Positions 1 to 8,890 are shown, numbered from the stretch's first letter. The stretch is DNA of 64,000 nucleotides from Falsiruegeria litorea R37 (GCF_900172225.1 NZ_FWFO01000001.1:2728001-2792000); one strand, 5' to 3'. Notes: generated by a model from the letters alone, not told the origin. Program-made: numbers and translations.

Positions 1-2
1 AC

Positions 3-1454
3 TACGACGTCGATGGCGGCAGTTCCGCCGCGCTTTTGATCGTTTGGCTGCGAGAAATAGGCTTGCAGGCAACGCTTTATGTGCCCGACCGCATCGACGA
101 GGGCTATGGCCCAAATGTGCCCGCAATGCAGGCTTTGGCGCGCGATCATGACCTGATCATCTGCGTTGACTGCGGCACGCTCAGCCACGAACCGATTGCA
201 GCGGCCAAGGGGGCTGATGTGATCGTTCTGGACCACCACCTGGGCGGGGAAACGCTGCCGGATTGCGTCGCCGTGGTGAACCCCAACCGCCAGGATGAAA
301 GCGGCGATCTTGGCTATTTCTGTGCTGCTGGCGTGGTGTTCCTGATGTTGGTCGAAGCGGGCCGTCAGATGCGCGATGCCGGAGCCACGGGGCCGAACCT
401 GATGGCAATGCTGGATCTGGTCGCTTTGGCCACGGTGGCCGACGTGGCGCCGCTGATCGAGGCGAACCGGGCGTTGGTGCGTCAGGGATTGAAGGTCATG
501 GCACAGCGTCAACGCCCCGGTTTGGTGGCGCTTGCGGATGTCTCGCGCATGGATGCGCAGCCTTCGACCTATCACTTGGGGTTCCTGCTGGGGCCCCGCG
601 TCAACGCAGGCGGACGTATCGGCAAAGCTGATCTGGGGGCGCGGCTCCTCAGCACGGATTCGATGGTCGAGGCCGAAGCCATGGCCGAGCGGCTGGACGA
701 GTTGAACCGCGAGCGCCGCGACATCGAAAACGCCGTGCGCGCCGCTGCGATGGAGCAGGCCGAAGAGCGTGGACTTGAGGCGCCACTGGTCTGGGCCGCA
801 GGTGAAGGCTGGCACCCCGGCGTCGTGGGCATCGTCAGCTCGCGCCTGAAGGAAGCCGCGAACAGGCCGGCTGTCGTCATCGGCTTTGACGGGGATGAGG
901 GCAAAGGTTCGGGGCGGTCCGTGTCCGGTGTTGATCTGGGCGCCTCGATCCAGCGATTGGCGGCCGAGGGTCTGCTGGTCAAGGGCGGCGGTCACAAGAT
1001 GGCGGCTGGCCTGACCGTGATGCGCGATCAATTGGAACCGGCCATGGAACGGCTGAGCGAGCTGCTTGCAAAACAGGGCGCGGGCCAAGGAGGGCCTGCG
1101 GACCTGAAGCTGGACGGGATGTTGATGCCCGGCGCGGCCACCGTTGATCTGATCGAACAAATCGAACAGGCTGGCCCCTTTGGCGCAGGTGCCCCTGCCC
1201 CGCGCTATGCCCTGCCGGACCTAAGTATCCGTTTCGCCAAACGCGTGGGTGAGTCGCATCTCAAGCTGTCGCTGTCAGACGGGTTGTCGGGTGGCATCGA
1301 CGCCATTGCCTTTGGCGCATTTGACACTGCCATGGGTGACCGTCTGCTCAACCACGGCGGCGCGCGCTTTCACTTTGCCGGGCGGCTCGAGATCAACACC
1401 TGGGGAGGGAGACAGTCGGCACAATTGCGCCTGGACGATGCAGCCGAAGCATAA
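3..1454 (+). CDS. recJ: Single-stranded-DNA-specific exonuclease RecJ, 5'-truncated by window edge
   Basis: RecJ is the 5'-3' single-strand exonuclease of recombination and mismatch repair. The frame is open from base 3 and begins with YDVDGGSSAALL, matching the first metal-binding motif (DYDVDG) of the DHH phosphoesterase superfamily, so roughly the first 80-90 residues lie outside the window. Further support: VDCGT, the DHH motif in VLDHHL, and the DHHA1-type GGGHKMAAGLTV near the middle of the visible protein, followed by an OB-like C-terminal part. There is no sign of damage; the gene ends about 110 bases before the first tRNA. The first in-frame TTG at 36 is not the start. Confidence 0.95.
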   Translation, partial: YDVDGGSSAALLIVWLREIGLQATLYVPDRIDEGYGPNVPAMQALARDHDLIICVDCGTLSHEPIAAAKGADVIVLDHHLGGETLPDCVAVVNPNRQDESGDLGYFCAAGVVFLMLVEAGRQMRDAGATGPNLMAMLDLVALATVADVAPLIEANRALVRQGLKVMAQRQRPGLVALADVSRMDAQPSTYHLGFLLGPRVNAGGRIGKADLGARLLSTDSMVEAEAMAERLDELNRERRDIENAVRAAAMEQAEERGLEAPLVWAAGEGWHPGVVGIVSSRLKEAANRPAVVIGFDGDEGKGSGRSVSGVDLGASIQRLAAEGLLVKGGGHKMAAGLTVMRDQLEPAMERLSELLAKQGAGQGGPADLKLDGMLMPGAATVDLIEQIEQAGPFGAGAPAPRYALPDLSIRFAKRVGESHLKLSLSDGLSGGIDAIAFGAFDTAMGDRLLNHGGARFHFAGRLEINTWGGRQSAQLRLDDAAEA

Positions 1455-1564
1455 GCTTATGTTCTGTATAGGCTTTTTCCAACCTCCCAAAAAAGTGCGC
1501 CGAATCCAATTTTCCGCTTGCGGGGCGCGCGGCTAATCCTTAAAAGCGCCCCACAAGCCAAAGT

Positions 1565-1639
1565 GGCCCGTTCGTCTATCGGTTAGGACGCCAGGTTTTC
1601 AACCTGGAAAGAGGGGTTCGATTCCCCTACGGGCTGCCA
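1565..1639 (+). tRNA. tRNA-Glu (UUC), copy 1
   Basis: A cloverleaf can be drawn by eye: acceptor GGCCCGT pairs with ACGGGCT (terminal G-U wobble), anticodon stem CCAGG/CCTGG encloses loop TTTTCAA with anticodon TTC, and the T-arm is GGGGTTCGATTCCCC. The CCA end is encoded. The molecule is 75 nt and starts about 110 nt after recJ. Confidence 0.97.
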
Positions 1640-1661
1640 TTTGCGCTTGTTTGGACCATGT

Positions 1662-1736
1662 GGCCCGTTCGTCTATCGGTTAGGACGCCAGGTTTTCAAC
1701 CTGGAAAGAGGGGTTCGATTCCCCTACGGGCTGCCA
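1662..1736 (+). tRNA. tRNA-Glu (UUC), copy 2
   Basis: This is a second copy identical over all 75 nt to the one just upstream, separated by only 22 nt, with encoded CCA. The two are probably co-transcribed. The short spacer and identity point to a local tandem duplication kept by concerted evolution. Confidence 0.97.
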
Positions 1737-2248
1737 CCATCCTCTTAAATCAGAATGAAGATCGTCCACGCGAGCAAGAGCCGCGCCGCGCATGTGCGCT
1801 CTCAATTCTCTCGCCCCGGTCGGGTGGACAAGTCCTCGCAACTGGTGGCTTCTCAAGTCACGGCCCCCGATGTTGAATTGAGTTAAACCGCATCGAACCA
1901 GGGTGCGTTACTGTCACTTGCTCGACCATCTCGGTTTTGACGTCTAGGGTCATCGATTTACAGCCAGAACAAGGCCGTAGCTGCGAGTGCGATGGCCGAG
2001 AGGACGACCTTTGTACATCGATCATGGCGCGCGGTGACACGGCATCAGTCCTTCAGTCGCCTGAACTTGATCTCAATCCTGTTTCACCCTGTGCAGCGTC
2101 CCCTGGACGGGGCCCGACATCTTGGATCTGCGGTCAACCGCGGCTTGGGAAACTGGCGAATTTTCGCCAAAGCGTCCGCAAATCTCTTTTCAAAGCGGGC
2201 CGCTTCACCTTAAAACCCCGTGAGCGTTCAAACCGGTAGAGATACTTC
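1737..2248. other. Non-coding stretch, no recognised content
   Basis: These 512 bases follow the tRNA pair and precede the CHAP lipoprotein gene. Short open frames exist on both strands, but none has recognisable protein character or a convincing ribosome binding site. It contributes the tRNA 3' flank and presumably the promoter of the next gene. It could be a decayed region like those further right. Confidence 0.5.
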
Positions 2249-2806
2249 TTGCAAACCAAAAGCGACAAAACAGACGTAATTGGGAGGCTATCCCGCAGAA
2301 CCCGAGCGGTGGCTGCAGTCGGGCTTTTCAGCCTTGTTTCTGCCTGCTCGCAAGGTCCCACCTATCTGACACTTGACCCGGAACGTCAGTCGATGGCCCT
2401 GCTTGAGGTCGAGCAAAAGCATGCCAAGGGGCAAAGGGTGTGGTGCGTACCTTACGCTCGAACCCTCAGCGGGATTGAAATTCGCGGCAATGCAAAAACC
2501 TGGTGGGCGAAGGCGCGCAACACCTATGAACGTGGGTCGGAACCCCATGTTGGTTCGGTGATGTCGTTTCGCGGAACCCGCGGGATGCCCTTGGGCCATG
2601 TGGCTGTCGTATCCGAAATTGTCTCGGACCGAGAGATTATCGTGAACCATGCCAACTGGAATCGCAACCGAGTGTCGTTGAAAATGGGCGTCAAAGACGT
2701 GTCCAAGCATAATGACTGGACATTGGTGCGAGTCGAAAGCCAACCGGGTCGGTACGGCAGGTTCTACCCGGTGAACGGTTTTATCTATCCAAACGTTGAT
2801 GGCTAA
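2249..2806 (+). CDS. CHAP-domain lipoprotein, putative cell-wall amidase/peptidase
   Basis: The protein has an N-terminal lipoprotein signal (hydrophobic AVAAVGLFSLVSAC with a lipobox cysteine near residue 33). A CHAP-type cysteine amidohydrolase fold follows: WCVPYAR with the likely catalytic Cys, GHVAVV with the catalytic His, and a downstream VNHANW carrying a polar third residue. CHAP enzymes usually cut peptidoglycan cross-links or stems. At 185 aa it is one catalytic domain with no extra binding module. The start shown is a TTG with a weak AGAG upstream; a GTG at 2309 would give a shorter signal peptide beginning at the hydrophobic core. It stands alone, with no operon partner. Confidence 0.75.
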   Translation: MQTKSDKTDVIGRLSRRTRAVAAVGLFSLVSACSQGPTYLTLDPERQSMALLEVEQKHAKGQRVWCVPYARTLSGIEIRGNAKTWWAKARNTYERGSEPHVGSVMSFRGTRGMPLGHVAVVSEIVSDREIIVNHANWNRNRVSLKMGVKDVSKHNDWTLVRVESQPGRYGRFYPVNGFIYPNVDG

Positions 2807-3430
2807 ACTGTCCTGATCGCAGGCTGCATTTGCGTCGAACCAACGCAAAGCACCACAGGTAACGTTGGTGCCGTCAGATGCGGGTCCTCTGCTGTAGACC
2901 AAGACAGCAGGCCAATGGCGGTCAGCTATGGTGATACGCCATCCCCAACTGCACACGGAATTGTCCGAATGTGTTCTTTGGACAACGCGGCGAAACAGGA
3001 TCTAAACCGTTGATTCAATAACAGAAAATCAAGACCCTTCAAGACCTTTCCATCCTCGCGCAACCCTGTGCAGCTGCGCGCGCCACGCTTGGACATATTC
3101 GAGGCGCGAACCTCTTTCCATCACCGGTTGCTTGAACCCGTGAAGGCCGAATTCCAGGAACATGCCATTCCTGAACAATGGAAAGCGTACCCTGCGCCAT
3201 CAAAAACCCGGCCTCCGTTTTCTGTCGCAATTGCCTTGCCGGAACCATGGGGCAAACCCGAGCCTAAATCGTTCGTGGTTCTTGCTGCCGAAGCAGAGCA
3301 CCATCAGAATTACCGGGTCCACCTCGGCCAAAGGAAACACTTAGCGCTTCCATCACGAAACTTGTTTCATCTCTTGTCCCAGGTGGAAAATGGATCGACC
3401 CAAAAGGGACATATCGAAAGAATACAGATC
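2807..3430. other. Intergenic stretch, no recognised gene
   Basis: The frame of the acetyltransferase is open upstream to 3068, but the extra 121 residues show no family resemblance and no good ribosome binding site, so I treat them as untranslated. Nothing else in these 624 bases is recognisable. With pseudogenes just downstream, it may hold sequence too eroded to identify. Confidence 0.45.
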
Positions 3431-4246
3431 ATGGCCGATTTCGAACTCATGCATTTTCAAGAAGGCCACCTGCTTTCCGCTACAGCTCTTTCGGAAGCCA
3501 TTGGATGGCCCCACAGGCAATCCGACTGGAAAATGCTGCTGGCCTTTTCAACCGGGGTTGTCGCCAAACGGAATGGTCAGGTTGCCGGGACGGCGTTGCG
3601 TTCTGATTTCGGCCCTGACCTGGCCAGCATCCATATGGTGATCGCATCCCCGGACGCCCGAGGTCGGGGATTGGGGCGCGCCTTGATGACCTCACTTCTG
3701 GGAGCAACAGATCGCAACATCAGGCTGGTCTCGACCCGTTCGGGCCGACCTTTGTATGAAAAGCTTGGGTTTCAGGACGTAGCGCGACTGGTCCAACATC
3801 AAGGAACCCTTACAGCTGCGCCAGAGGCCATCGGCGCCCAGGACGCGCAACCCAGGGATCTGGACAGCATTCGCCGATTGGAAAGCCAAAGCTATGGCGG
3901 CGACAGGTCGGCATTGATTGAATGGCTTGCCGAGAATGGTGAACTGGCCGTGATGCGAAGCAGGAGCGACGTTACCGGCTTTGCCGGGTGTCGTCGCTTT
4001 GGCCGGGGGTATGTGATCGGGCCAGTGGTGGCACAAGACGTACAAGACACTAAAACCTTGATCGCGCACCACCTGAAGGGGTTGGTCGGGCAATTTGTGC
4101 GCCTCGACATCGTTCGCAACGTCGACCTTACCCCTTGGCTGGCGGATGCGGGCCTGTTCATGACGAACCAATCCCCCGTGATGGAGCGCGGAACAATCCC
4201 GGCCGCCCCTGACAGAATGGCCGTGTTCAGCCAAGGTCTGGGGTAG
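3431..4246 (+). CDS. GNAT-family N-acetyltransferase with C-terminal second domain
   Basis: It presumably transfers an acetyl group from acetyl-CoA to an amine; the acceptor is not predictable. The acetyl-CoA-binding loop is visible as ARGRGLGRALM (the Q/RxxGxG/A type), preceded by a strand containing IHMVIASPD and followed by GRPLYEKLGFQ, the usual GNAT C-terminal motif. Residues after about 140 form a second domain of the kind seen in two-domain GNATs. I chose the ATG at 3431 (MADFELMHF; 271 aa) because GAAAGA lies upstream and the fold starts there. The next feature is an oxidoreductase remnant, so this may be the survivor of a small operon. Confidence 0.8.
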   Translation: MADFELMHFQEGHLLSATALSEAIGWPHRQSDWKMLLAFSTGVVAKRNGQVAGTALRSDFGPDLASIHMVIASPDARGRGLGRALMTSLLGATDRNIRLVSTRSGRPLYEKLGFQDVARLVQHQGTLTAAPEAIGAQDAQPRDLDSIRRLESQSYGGDRSALIEWLAENGELAVMRSRSDVTGFAGCRRFGRGYVIGPVVAQDVQDTKTLIAHHLKGLVGQFVRLDIVRNVDLTPWLADAGLFMTNQSPVMERGTIPAAPDRMAVFSQGLG

Positions 4247-4252
4247 CGGTCC

Positions 4253-4654
4253 ATGCCTGCTCCGCAGGAGATGCGCAGCCGATGGGCCCTGGATCGCCCC
4301 ACACCGATGGAACGGCACCGCATTCTGGACCCGAAACCCAATGCCTCCATTGTAAAAACCACCCTAGAGCGCAGTCAAACCCTGCTGCCCGCTTTGCAAG
4401 GTGCCAAAGTCCTGACCAGTTGGGCCGGGTTCATCGACAGCACCCCAGATGGCGTATCCGTGATTGACCTGTCAGACACCCTACCCGGTTTCCTGTTGGC
4501 AGCGGGCTTTAGCGGTCATGGGTTTGGCATTGGTCCCGCAGCAGACCATCTGGTTGCTGATTTGCTTACCGGCGCCACGCCGATTGTTGATCCCACGCAG
4601 TTCCGCTTGTCGCGCTTGCGTGCGTCTTCCTGGGGCAAGGTCGCCGAGTTTTAA
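4253..4654 (+). pseudogene. C-terminal remnant of a DadA-type FAD-dependent oxidoreductase
   Basis: The last ~80 codons match the C-terminal end of glycine/D-amino-acid oxidase family flavoproteins: WAGFIDSTPDGVSVID and then GFSGHGFGIGPAADHLVADL, the motif that closes over the flavin. Family members are about 400-440 residues and begin with a GxGxxG dinucleotide-binding motif; here everything before the last quarter is missing, and the first ~40 codons do not resemble the family. The remnant follows the acetyltransferase by 6 nt, suggesting the two were once co-transcribed. It cannot bind FAD by itself. Confidence 0.8.
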
Positions 4655-4718
4655 CCTTCGGTTGAACCCACTCGCGACTTGGCCCTTTCGCATGGGTATT
4701 TAGTGACGCATCTGCTTC

Positions 4719-4895
4719 GGTTCGAGCGCTTCGGCGTTCGATGAAAAGGGAACGCAGTGCGACCCGTTCGGTCAAACCTGCGGCTGCCCCCCGCAACAGT
4801 AAGCGATGAACTAAGCCGGATTTGCCACTGGAGTGATCAAAGCACTGGGAAGGCCCGGCCCAGCCTAGATCTGCGAGCCAGGAGGCCTGCCGAGG
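4719..4895 (+). promoter_or_regulatory. Cobalamin (B12) riboswitch
   Basis: The conserved blocks occur in order: a 5' hairpin (CGAGCGC-TTCG-GCGTTCG), ATGAAAAGGGAA, CCTGCGGCTGCCCCC with GCAACAGTAAG, AAGCCGG, CCACTG, CACTGGGAAGG, and the B12 box GATCTGCGAGCCAGGAGGCC ending in TGCC. Such elements bind adenosylcobalamin and shut down transcription or translation of B12 synthesis or transport genes. The next genes are a NikA-like transporter operon starting 300 nt downstream, which suggests cobalt or corrinoid uptake. The exact ends are approximate. Confidence 0.93.
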
Positions 4896-5105
4896 TGTTC
4901 ATCCTGTTCGGGTGCGGGGCGCGCTCAGGGCAACGGTCAATCCGTAGAGGTGACATTTTCAACGTCTGCAGAGAGCACCTTCCTTTGAATACACCCAACA
5001 GAACGGCTGGACTCGCCGGGGGGATACAGGATGAAATTTAGATTTAAAATTAGGTGGTTACACCGATTTTAAAGCCGCTTTGCAAGAATGTCTCACACGG
5101 CTTAT

Positions 5106-5120
5106 TGTTATGCAATAACA
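5106..5120. promoter_or_regulatory. Perfect palindrome TGTTATGCAATAACA, Zur-box-like operator
   Basis: It has two 6-bp arms around a GCA centre, in an AT-rich stretch about 80 nt upstream of the binding-protein start. The core GTTAT-N3-ATAAC resembles the operator of the zinc repressor Zur as known in proteobacteria. Its position between the riboswitch and the gene would suit a second, separately regulated promoter. This rests on motif resemblance only. Confidence 0.4.
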
Positions 5121-5197
5121 TATCATTTTAATTCCTCGTCGCGGTGAGTCCCAGCACAAGAAAGCGGAATTGCTTGCCATTCAGAAGGAATTTCAAC

Positions 5198-6811
5198 ATG
5201 TCCCTAGCCTCTCGTTTCGCGCTTGCAGCCCTCGTGGCACTTGCGCCCGCACTACCCAGCTCAGCGCAACAAGGAAGCTTGCCAATTTCAACCGGATTTG
5301 GCCCAAATGCCGAAGTTCCCGACCCGCGCGCAGGCTACAATGGCTGGATGTCGAACCAGACCGGCGTGACCGAGACGTTGATGGGCATCGACTATGATCT
5401 GAACCTGTACCCCCGCCTCGCGGCCGGGATCGAACAAGCCTCGCCCACCACCTGGCGCGTGACCCTGCGCGACGGGGTGACCTTCCACGATGGCGCGCCC
5501 GTGACGGCCCAGGCGGTGATCGACGCGATTTCCGCGATCTCGCAAGAGGGTCACACAGGACACAACAAACGCGTGGACAAACTGCTGGATCTGGCAGGCA
5601 TGTCGGCAGATGGCGACGCTGTGGTGGTGTTTGAGACCAACAGCCCCAACGCCGCCTTCCCCTGGACCCTGTCAGAACCCGCAATCGCCATCATCGGCGC
5701 GGCCTCTGACGCCTATCCGATCAACGCAACCGGTCCGTTTGTGTTCCGCGAAGCGATCCCCGAGCAGCTTTACCGTGCCGAAGCCAACGCCGTCTATCGT
5801 CTGGGCACCCCCCGCCTGGAAGAGGTTCGCGTCGTTGTCGCGGGGGATCCGGCCTCTGCCGCATTGGCTTTTGAGGCTGGTGAAGTGGACATGGTGATCA
5901 ACTATCCCGAAACCGACTTCGACCGGATCAAGGAAACCGGTGCGCTTGGCTTTTCCGCCCCGACCGCGCGTCTGTATTTCTACACCGTGAATGCGGCCAG
6001 CGGCCCGATGGCAAACCCGCTTGTCCGCCAGGCCGTGTCGGTTGCGATTGACCTTCAGGGTATTGTCGACGCGGTGCTGTCCGGTGTTGGTGGCGTTCCC
6101 GCAGGCACCATGTTCCCCCCGGGCAAAGGCTGGGCCGCTGACATTCCCGCGCCCTATGACATGGCCAAGGCCGAGGCCCTGCTGGCCGAGGCTGGCGCCG
6201 TCAAAGAAGGAGGCCAATGGATGCTGGATGGCGAGCCGCTTGAGATTGACATCGTCACCTACTCCTCGCGCGCGGCCCTGCCCCCCACGGCCGAGCTGAC
6301 GCAAGCGTTTCTGCAGGCCATCGGCGTCAAAGCCAATGTTCGGGTCGGTGAATATGGCGCCAGCAACGATGCCATTGCCAACGGGGATGCGGACATGTTC
6401 TTGCAGGCCTGGGTTATGACCCCGCAGGGCGATCCCGGCGCAGTACTGGAAACGCTGTTGAAATCTGACGGTGGATCGAACGCTGGTCGCTATGCGAATT
6501 CTGATCTCGACAAGCTCTTGGCCGATGGTCGCCTGACCTTCGAACAGGACAAACGCGAGGCGATTTATGACAAAGCCCAAGAAATCATCGCGTCCGAGGC
6601 GGCCCTGATCCCCGTGTTCCACGTCAGCCAGGTCAACGTCGCACGCCCCGGTCTGCCCGGCTATGCCGTGCATGGGAACCATCACCTGGTCTGGCGCTTC
6701 AGTGCGCTCCTGTCATCCTGCCTTGGTCATGCAGGAGCCCCGATCTGCGTTCAACCCGGTGTTGCCACTGCATCAATCGGATATGGAGCCGGTCAATGCG
6801 CGGAAAGTTAA
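5198..6811 (+). CDS. Periplasmic solute-binding protein, NikA/DppA family (SBP_bac_5), with altered 3' end
   Basis: It is the substrate-capturing component of a nickel/peptide-type ABC transporter. ATG at 5198 is preceded by AAGGA and begins a clear signal peptide (MSLASRFALAALVALAPALPSSAQQ). The mature part shows family features such as LYPRLAAGIEQ, WRVTLRDGVTFHDGAPVTA, NATGPFVF and a terminal AALIPVFHVSQVNVARPGLP. Homology appears to stop around codon 493 (about 6675): after GYAVH the frame runs through 45 unrelated residues, because the following DNA belongs to an ATPase gene in another frame. A deletion has therefore fused the two genes. The protein might still bind ligand, but the operon looks dead. 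Confidence 0.8.
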   Translation: MSLASRFALAALVALAPALPSSAQQGSLPISTGFGPNAEVPDPRAGYNGWMSNQTGVTETLMGIDYDLNLYPRLAAGIEQASPTTWRVTLRDGVTFHDGAPVTAQAVIDAISAISQEGHTGHNKRVDKLLDLAGMSADGDAVVVFETNSPNAAFPWTLSEPAIAIIGAASDAYPINATGPFVFREAIPEQLYRAEANAVYRLGTPRLEEVRVVVAGDPASAALAFEAGEVDMVINYPETDFDRIKETGALGFSAPTARLYFYTVNAASGPMANPLVRQAVSVAIDLQGIVDAVLSGVGGVPAGTMFPPGKGWAADIPAPYDMAKAEALLAEAGAVKEGGQWMLDGEPLEIDIVTYSSRAALPPTAELTQAFLQAIGVKANVRVGEYGASNDAIANGDADMFLQAWVMTPQGDPGAVLETLLKSDGGSNAGRYANSDLDKLLADGRLTFEQDKREAIYDKAQEIIASEAALIPVFHVSQVNVARPGLPGYAVHGNHHLVWRFSALLSSCLGHAGAPICVQPGVATASIGYGAGQCAES

Positions 6812-7233
6812 ACTGCCTCCGAACCGTCTGGACCGGTTGTGCGATGGCCTTGAACTGTCCAAGGATCTGTTGAACAGAAAACCCACCGAGGTCTCAATCG
6901 GTCAGGCACAACGCGTCGGCATTCTGCGCGCTGATCGCCGCGCCGCCGCTGATCCTGTTTGACGAACCGCTGTCGGCCCTTGATGCGGTCACACAAAAAC
7001 ACACGGCACGCCTGATTGCCGATCTACAGACCGAAGAAGGCTTCGCCGCACTGATCATCACCCATGATCTGGGGTATGCTTGTGCTTTTTCGGATGAGAT
7101 TGCGGTTCTTATGTCCGGTCGGATCAAAGAGGTCAGCGCCCCGCTGGCATTCATCACGCAACCGCGAACCCAATATGGCGAGATCTTGCGTGACGCCGCC
7201 TTTGCACTAGGCGCCTTGGAGCACGCGGCATGA
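6690..7233 (+). pseudogene. ABC transporter ATPase (DppD/DppF/NikE type), truncated and frameshifted
   Basis: The first part, read in the frame of 6690, gives LVMQEPRSAFNPVL (Q-loop) and then VSIGQAQRVGILRA (signature motif). The reading then shifts by one base near 6925-6931 to LIAAPPLILFDEPLSALD (Walker B and D-loop), IITHDLGYA (H-loop) and a normal C-terminus ending at 7233. The Walker A half is absent, removed by the same deletion that cut the binding-protein gene. The stop codon overlaps the ATG of the next permease, a sign of the original translationally coupled operon. Confidence 0.88.
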
Positions 7234-7885
7234 TCCTTGGCATCCTGAGCTTGGGGTTGCGTGCCATCGTCGTGATCAGCAGTGCGGCCATTGCCACGCT
7301 CGTCCTGTTATGGAACGCCCCTGGCGACCCGGCAGCCTGCTGGATCGATTTGCCGTTGCGCTGGCCTCGCTTGGAGCTGCGATCCCAGCCTATTGGCTGG
7401 GCCTGTTTCTGATCCTGCTCTTTGCCGTGCATCTGGCTTGGCTTCCCGCGATGGGGGCCCGCACCAGCGCACATCTCGTGCTGCCTGCTCTGACCCTTGG
7501 GCTTGGTGTCGCCGCCTCTCTGACCCGGATTATACGTTCAGGCCTTCTTGAGGCACGCGGCCAACCGTTCCTGCCTGCGATCCGGTGCCGTGGTGTTTCG
7601 AAACGGCACATCGAACAAAACCACGTAGCCCTTCACGCCATCATCCCCGTGATCACCGTTTTTGGACTTGAGCTGGCGTTTCTTCTCGAAGGCGCGGTCA
7701 TGGTCGAGGTCATCTTTGGCCGCCCCGGATTGGGTGGCTTTCTGGTTCACGCGATCGAGGCACGTGATTTTCCCAAGGTGCAGGCCGTTGTTCTGCTGAC
7801 CGCAGTGCTGTTTGTGACCGTCAATCTGATAACCGATTTGATCTATCAGTTGGTTGATCCAAGGATGGGAGTGCGTGATGCGTAG
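7230..7885 (+). pseudogene. ABC transporter permease (DppB/NikB type) with internal deletion and frameshift
   Basis: The ATG at 7230 opens a normal N-terminus (MILGILSLGLRAIVVISSAA, first membrane helix, then LLWNAPGDPA). The frame is lost at about 7340, and the rest of the permease continues in another frame from about 7320: LLDRFAVALASLGAAIPAYWLGLFL, then LPALTLGLGVAASLTRIIRS, the loop VSKRHIEQNHVALHAIIPV and EVIFGRPGLGGFL, to a stop at 7885. Intact family members are about 310 residues; roughly 80-90 residues of the second to third helix region are missing. The 3' end overlaps the next permease start by 8 nt. Confidence 0.87.
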
Positions 7886-8666
7886 CGTTTTTGTCCTGGC
7901 CGGTGCTCTTGTTCTGCTGGCCCTCATCGGGCCAAGCCTGGCACCACAGGACCCAACGGCCATCGACATCCCCAATCGGCTTAGCGCGCCGTCAGCTGAA
8001 TGGCCATTGGGCACGGGCGCCCTTGGCCGGGATGTTCTGTCCCGTCTCCTCTATGGTGCGCAATGGTCCTTGGGGTTGGCCTTTTTGGTATCCGTCATCG
8101 GCCTGACCATCGGTACAATTGCAGGACTGACAGCGGCAAACGGCGGCAAAGCGCTGGACTGGGGTATCATGCGGACGACGGACGCATTTCTTGCCCTTCC
8201 CGAATTGGTCGCCGCCGTTGTCATCGCGGGCCTCTTGGGCGCGGGCACGGGCAGCCTGATCTTCGCGCTCAGCGTCATGGGATGGATGCGCTATGCGCGC
8301 GTGGCTCGTGGCATCGCATTGTCCGTCAAGACGCGCGGTTACGTCATTCAAGCCCAACTGGCAGGGATGTCACCGGTTGCGATCGCACGTTGGCATTCTC
8401 TGCCCTCGTTGATGCCGTCGCTGATCGTGGTGTGGACAGGCATGTTCGCTCGCGCGATCCTTGGGATCTCGGCACTGGGGTTTCTTGGCTTTGGCGTACA
8501 GCCACCGACACCTGAATGGGGCACAATGTTGCTGGACGCTCGCGTGCATATGAGATCAATGCCCCTACTGATGATCTGGCCCGGACTTGCGGTTGTGCTC
8601 AGTGCGCTTTTGATCAATTTGTGCGGTGACGTTTTGCGTGACGAACTGGCCAAACGACAATGCTGA
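7878..8666 (+). CDS. ABC transporter permease, DppC/NikC type
   Basis: It is the second inner-membrane permease of the same transporter and the only complete core gene left (262 aa). It starts MRSVFVLAGALVLLALIGPSLAP, a first helix followed by the periplasmic segment with WPLGTGALGRDVLSRLLYGA, diagnostic for this family. The cytoplasmic EAA-like loop is near GYVIQAQLAGMSPVAIARWHSLP. Five or six membrane helices are visible. I prefer ATG 7878 because it overlaps the preceding stop in the usual coupled way. An ATG at 8660 overlaps its stop in the same style but opens only a 32-codon frame, perhaps the relic of a further ATPase gene. Without functional partners it probably has no role. Confidence 0.85.
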   Translation: MRSVFVLAGALVLLALIGPSLAPQDPTAIDIPNRLSAPSAEWPLGTGALGRDVLSRLLYGAQWSLGLAFLVSVIGLTIGTIAGLTAANGGKALDWGIMRTTDAFLALPELVAAVVIAGLLGAGTGSLIFALSVMGWMRYARVARGIALSVKTRGYVIQAQLAGMSPVAIARWHSLPSLMPSLIVVWTGMFARAILGISALGFLGFGVQPPTPEWGTMLLDARVHMRSMPLLMIWPGLAVVLSALLINLCGDVLRDELAKRQC

Positions 8667-8890
8667 CACGGCGCAAATCACCTGAACCTGCAGGACGAGG
8701 CACGTACAGATATCATGCGCTGCGCGGGCCTCTCAAAGCCGCTCTGAGGCAAGACTGAACTGTTGCCGGAACTGAATGCTATTCAGCTGTGCTTGCGCCA
8801 ATGCGATGGCAGCCATTGGGACCTGGGTTCTGCGCATCATACTTCCCAAAATCGATTGACTATTTTGGACGCAATCATACAAAATTGGCC

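Noticed and set aside
3068-3430. 121-codon N-terminal extension of the GNAT protein
   Set aside because: It has no ribosome binding site and no resemblance to acetyltransferases; the internal ATG at 3431 has both.
5672-6685. 337-codon minus-strand frame opposite the solute-binding protein
   Set aside because: The sense strand encodes a recognisable SBP_bac_5 protein with a signal peptide; the antisense frame has no motifs.
7310-7885. Independent short permease gene starting at ATG 7310
   Set aside because: Its first codons are the out-of-frame continuation of the deleted NikB-type gene and it lacks the first helices, so it is the 3' part of a pseudogene.
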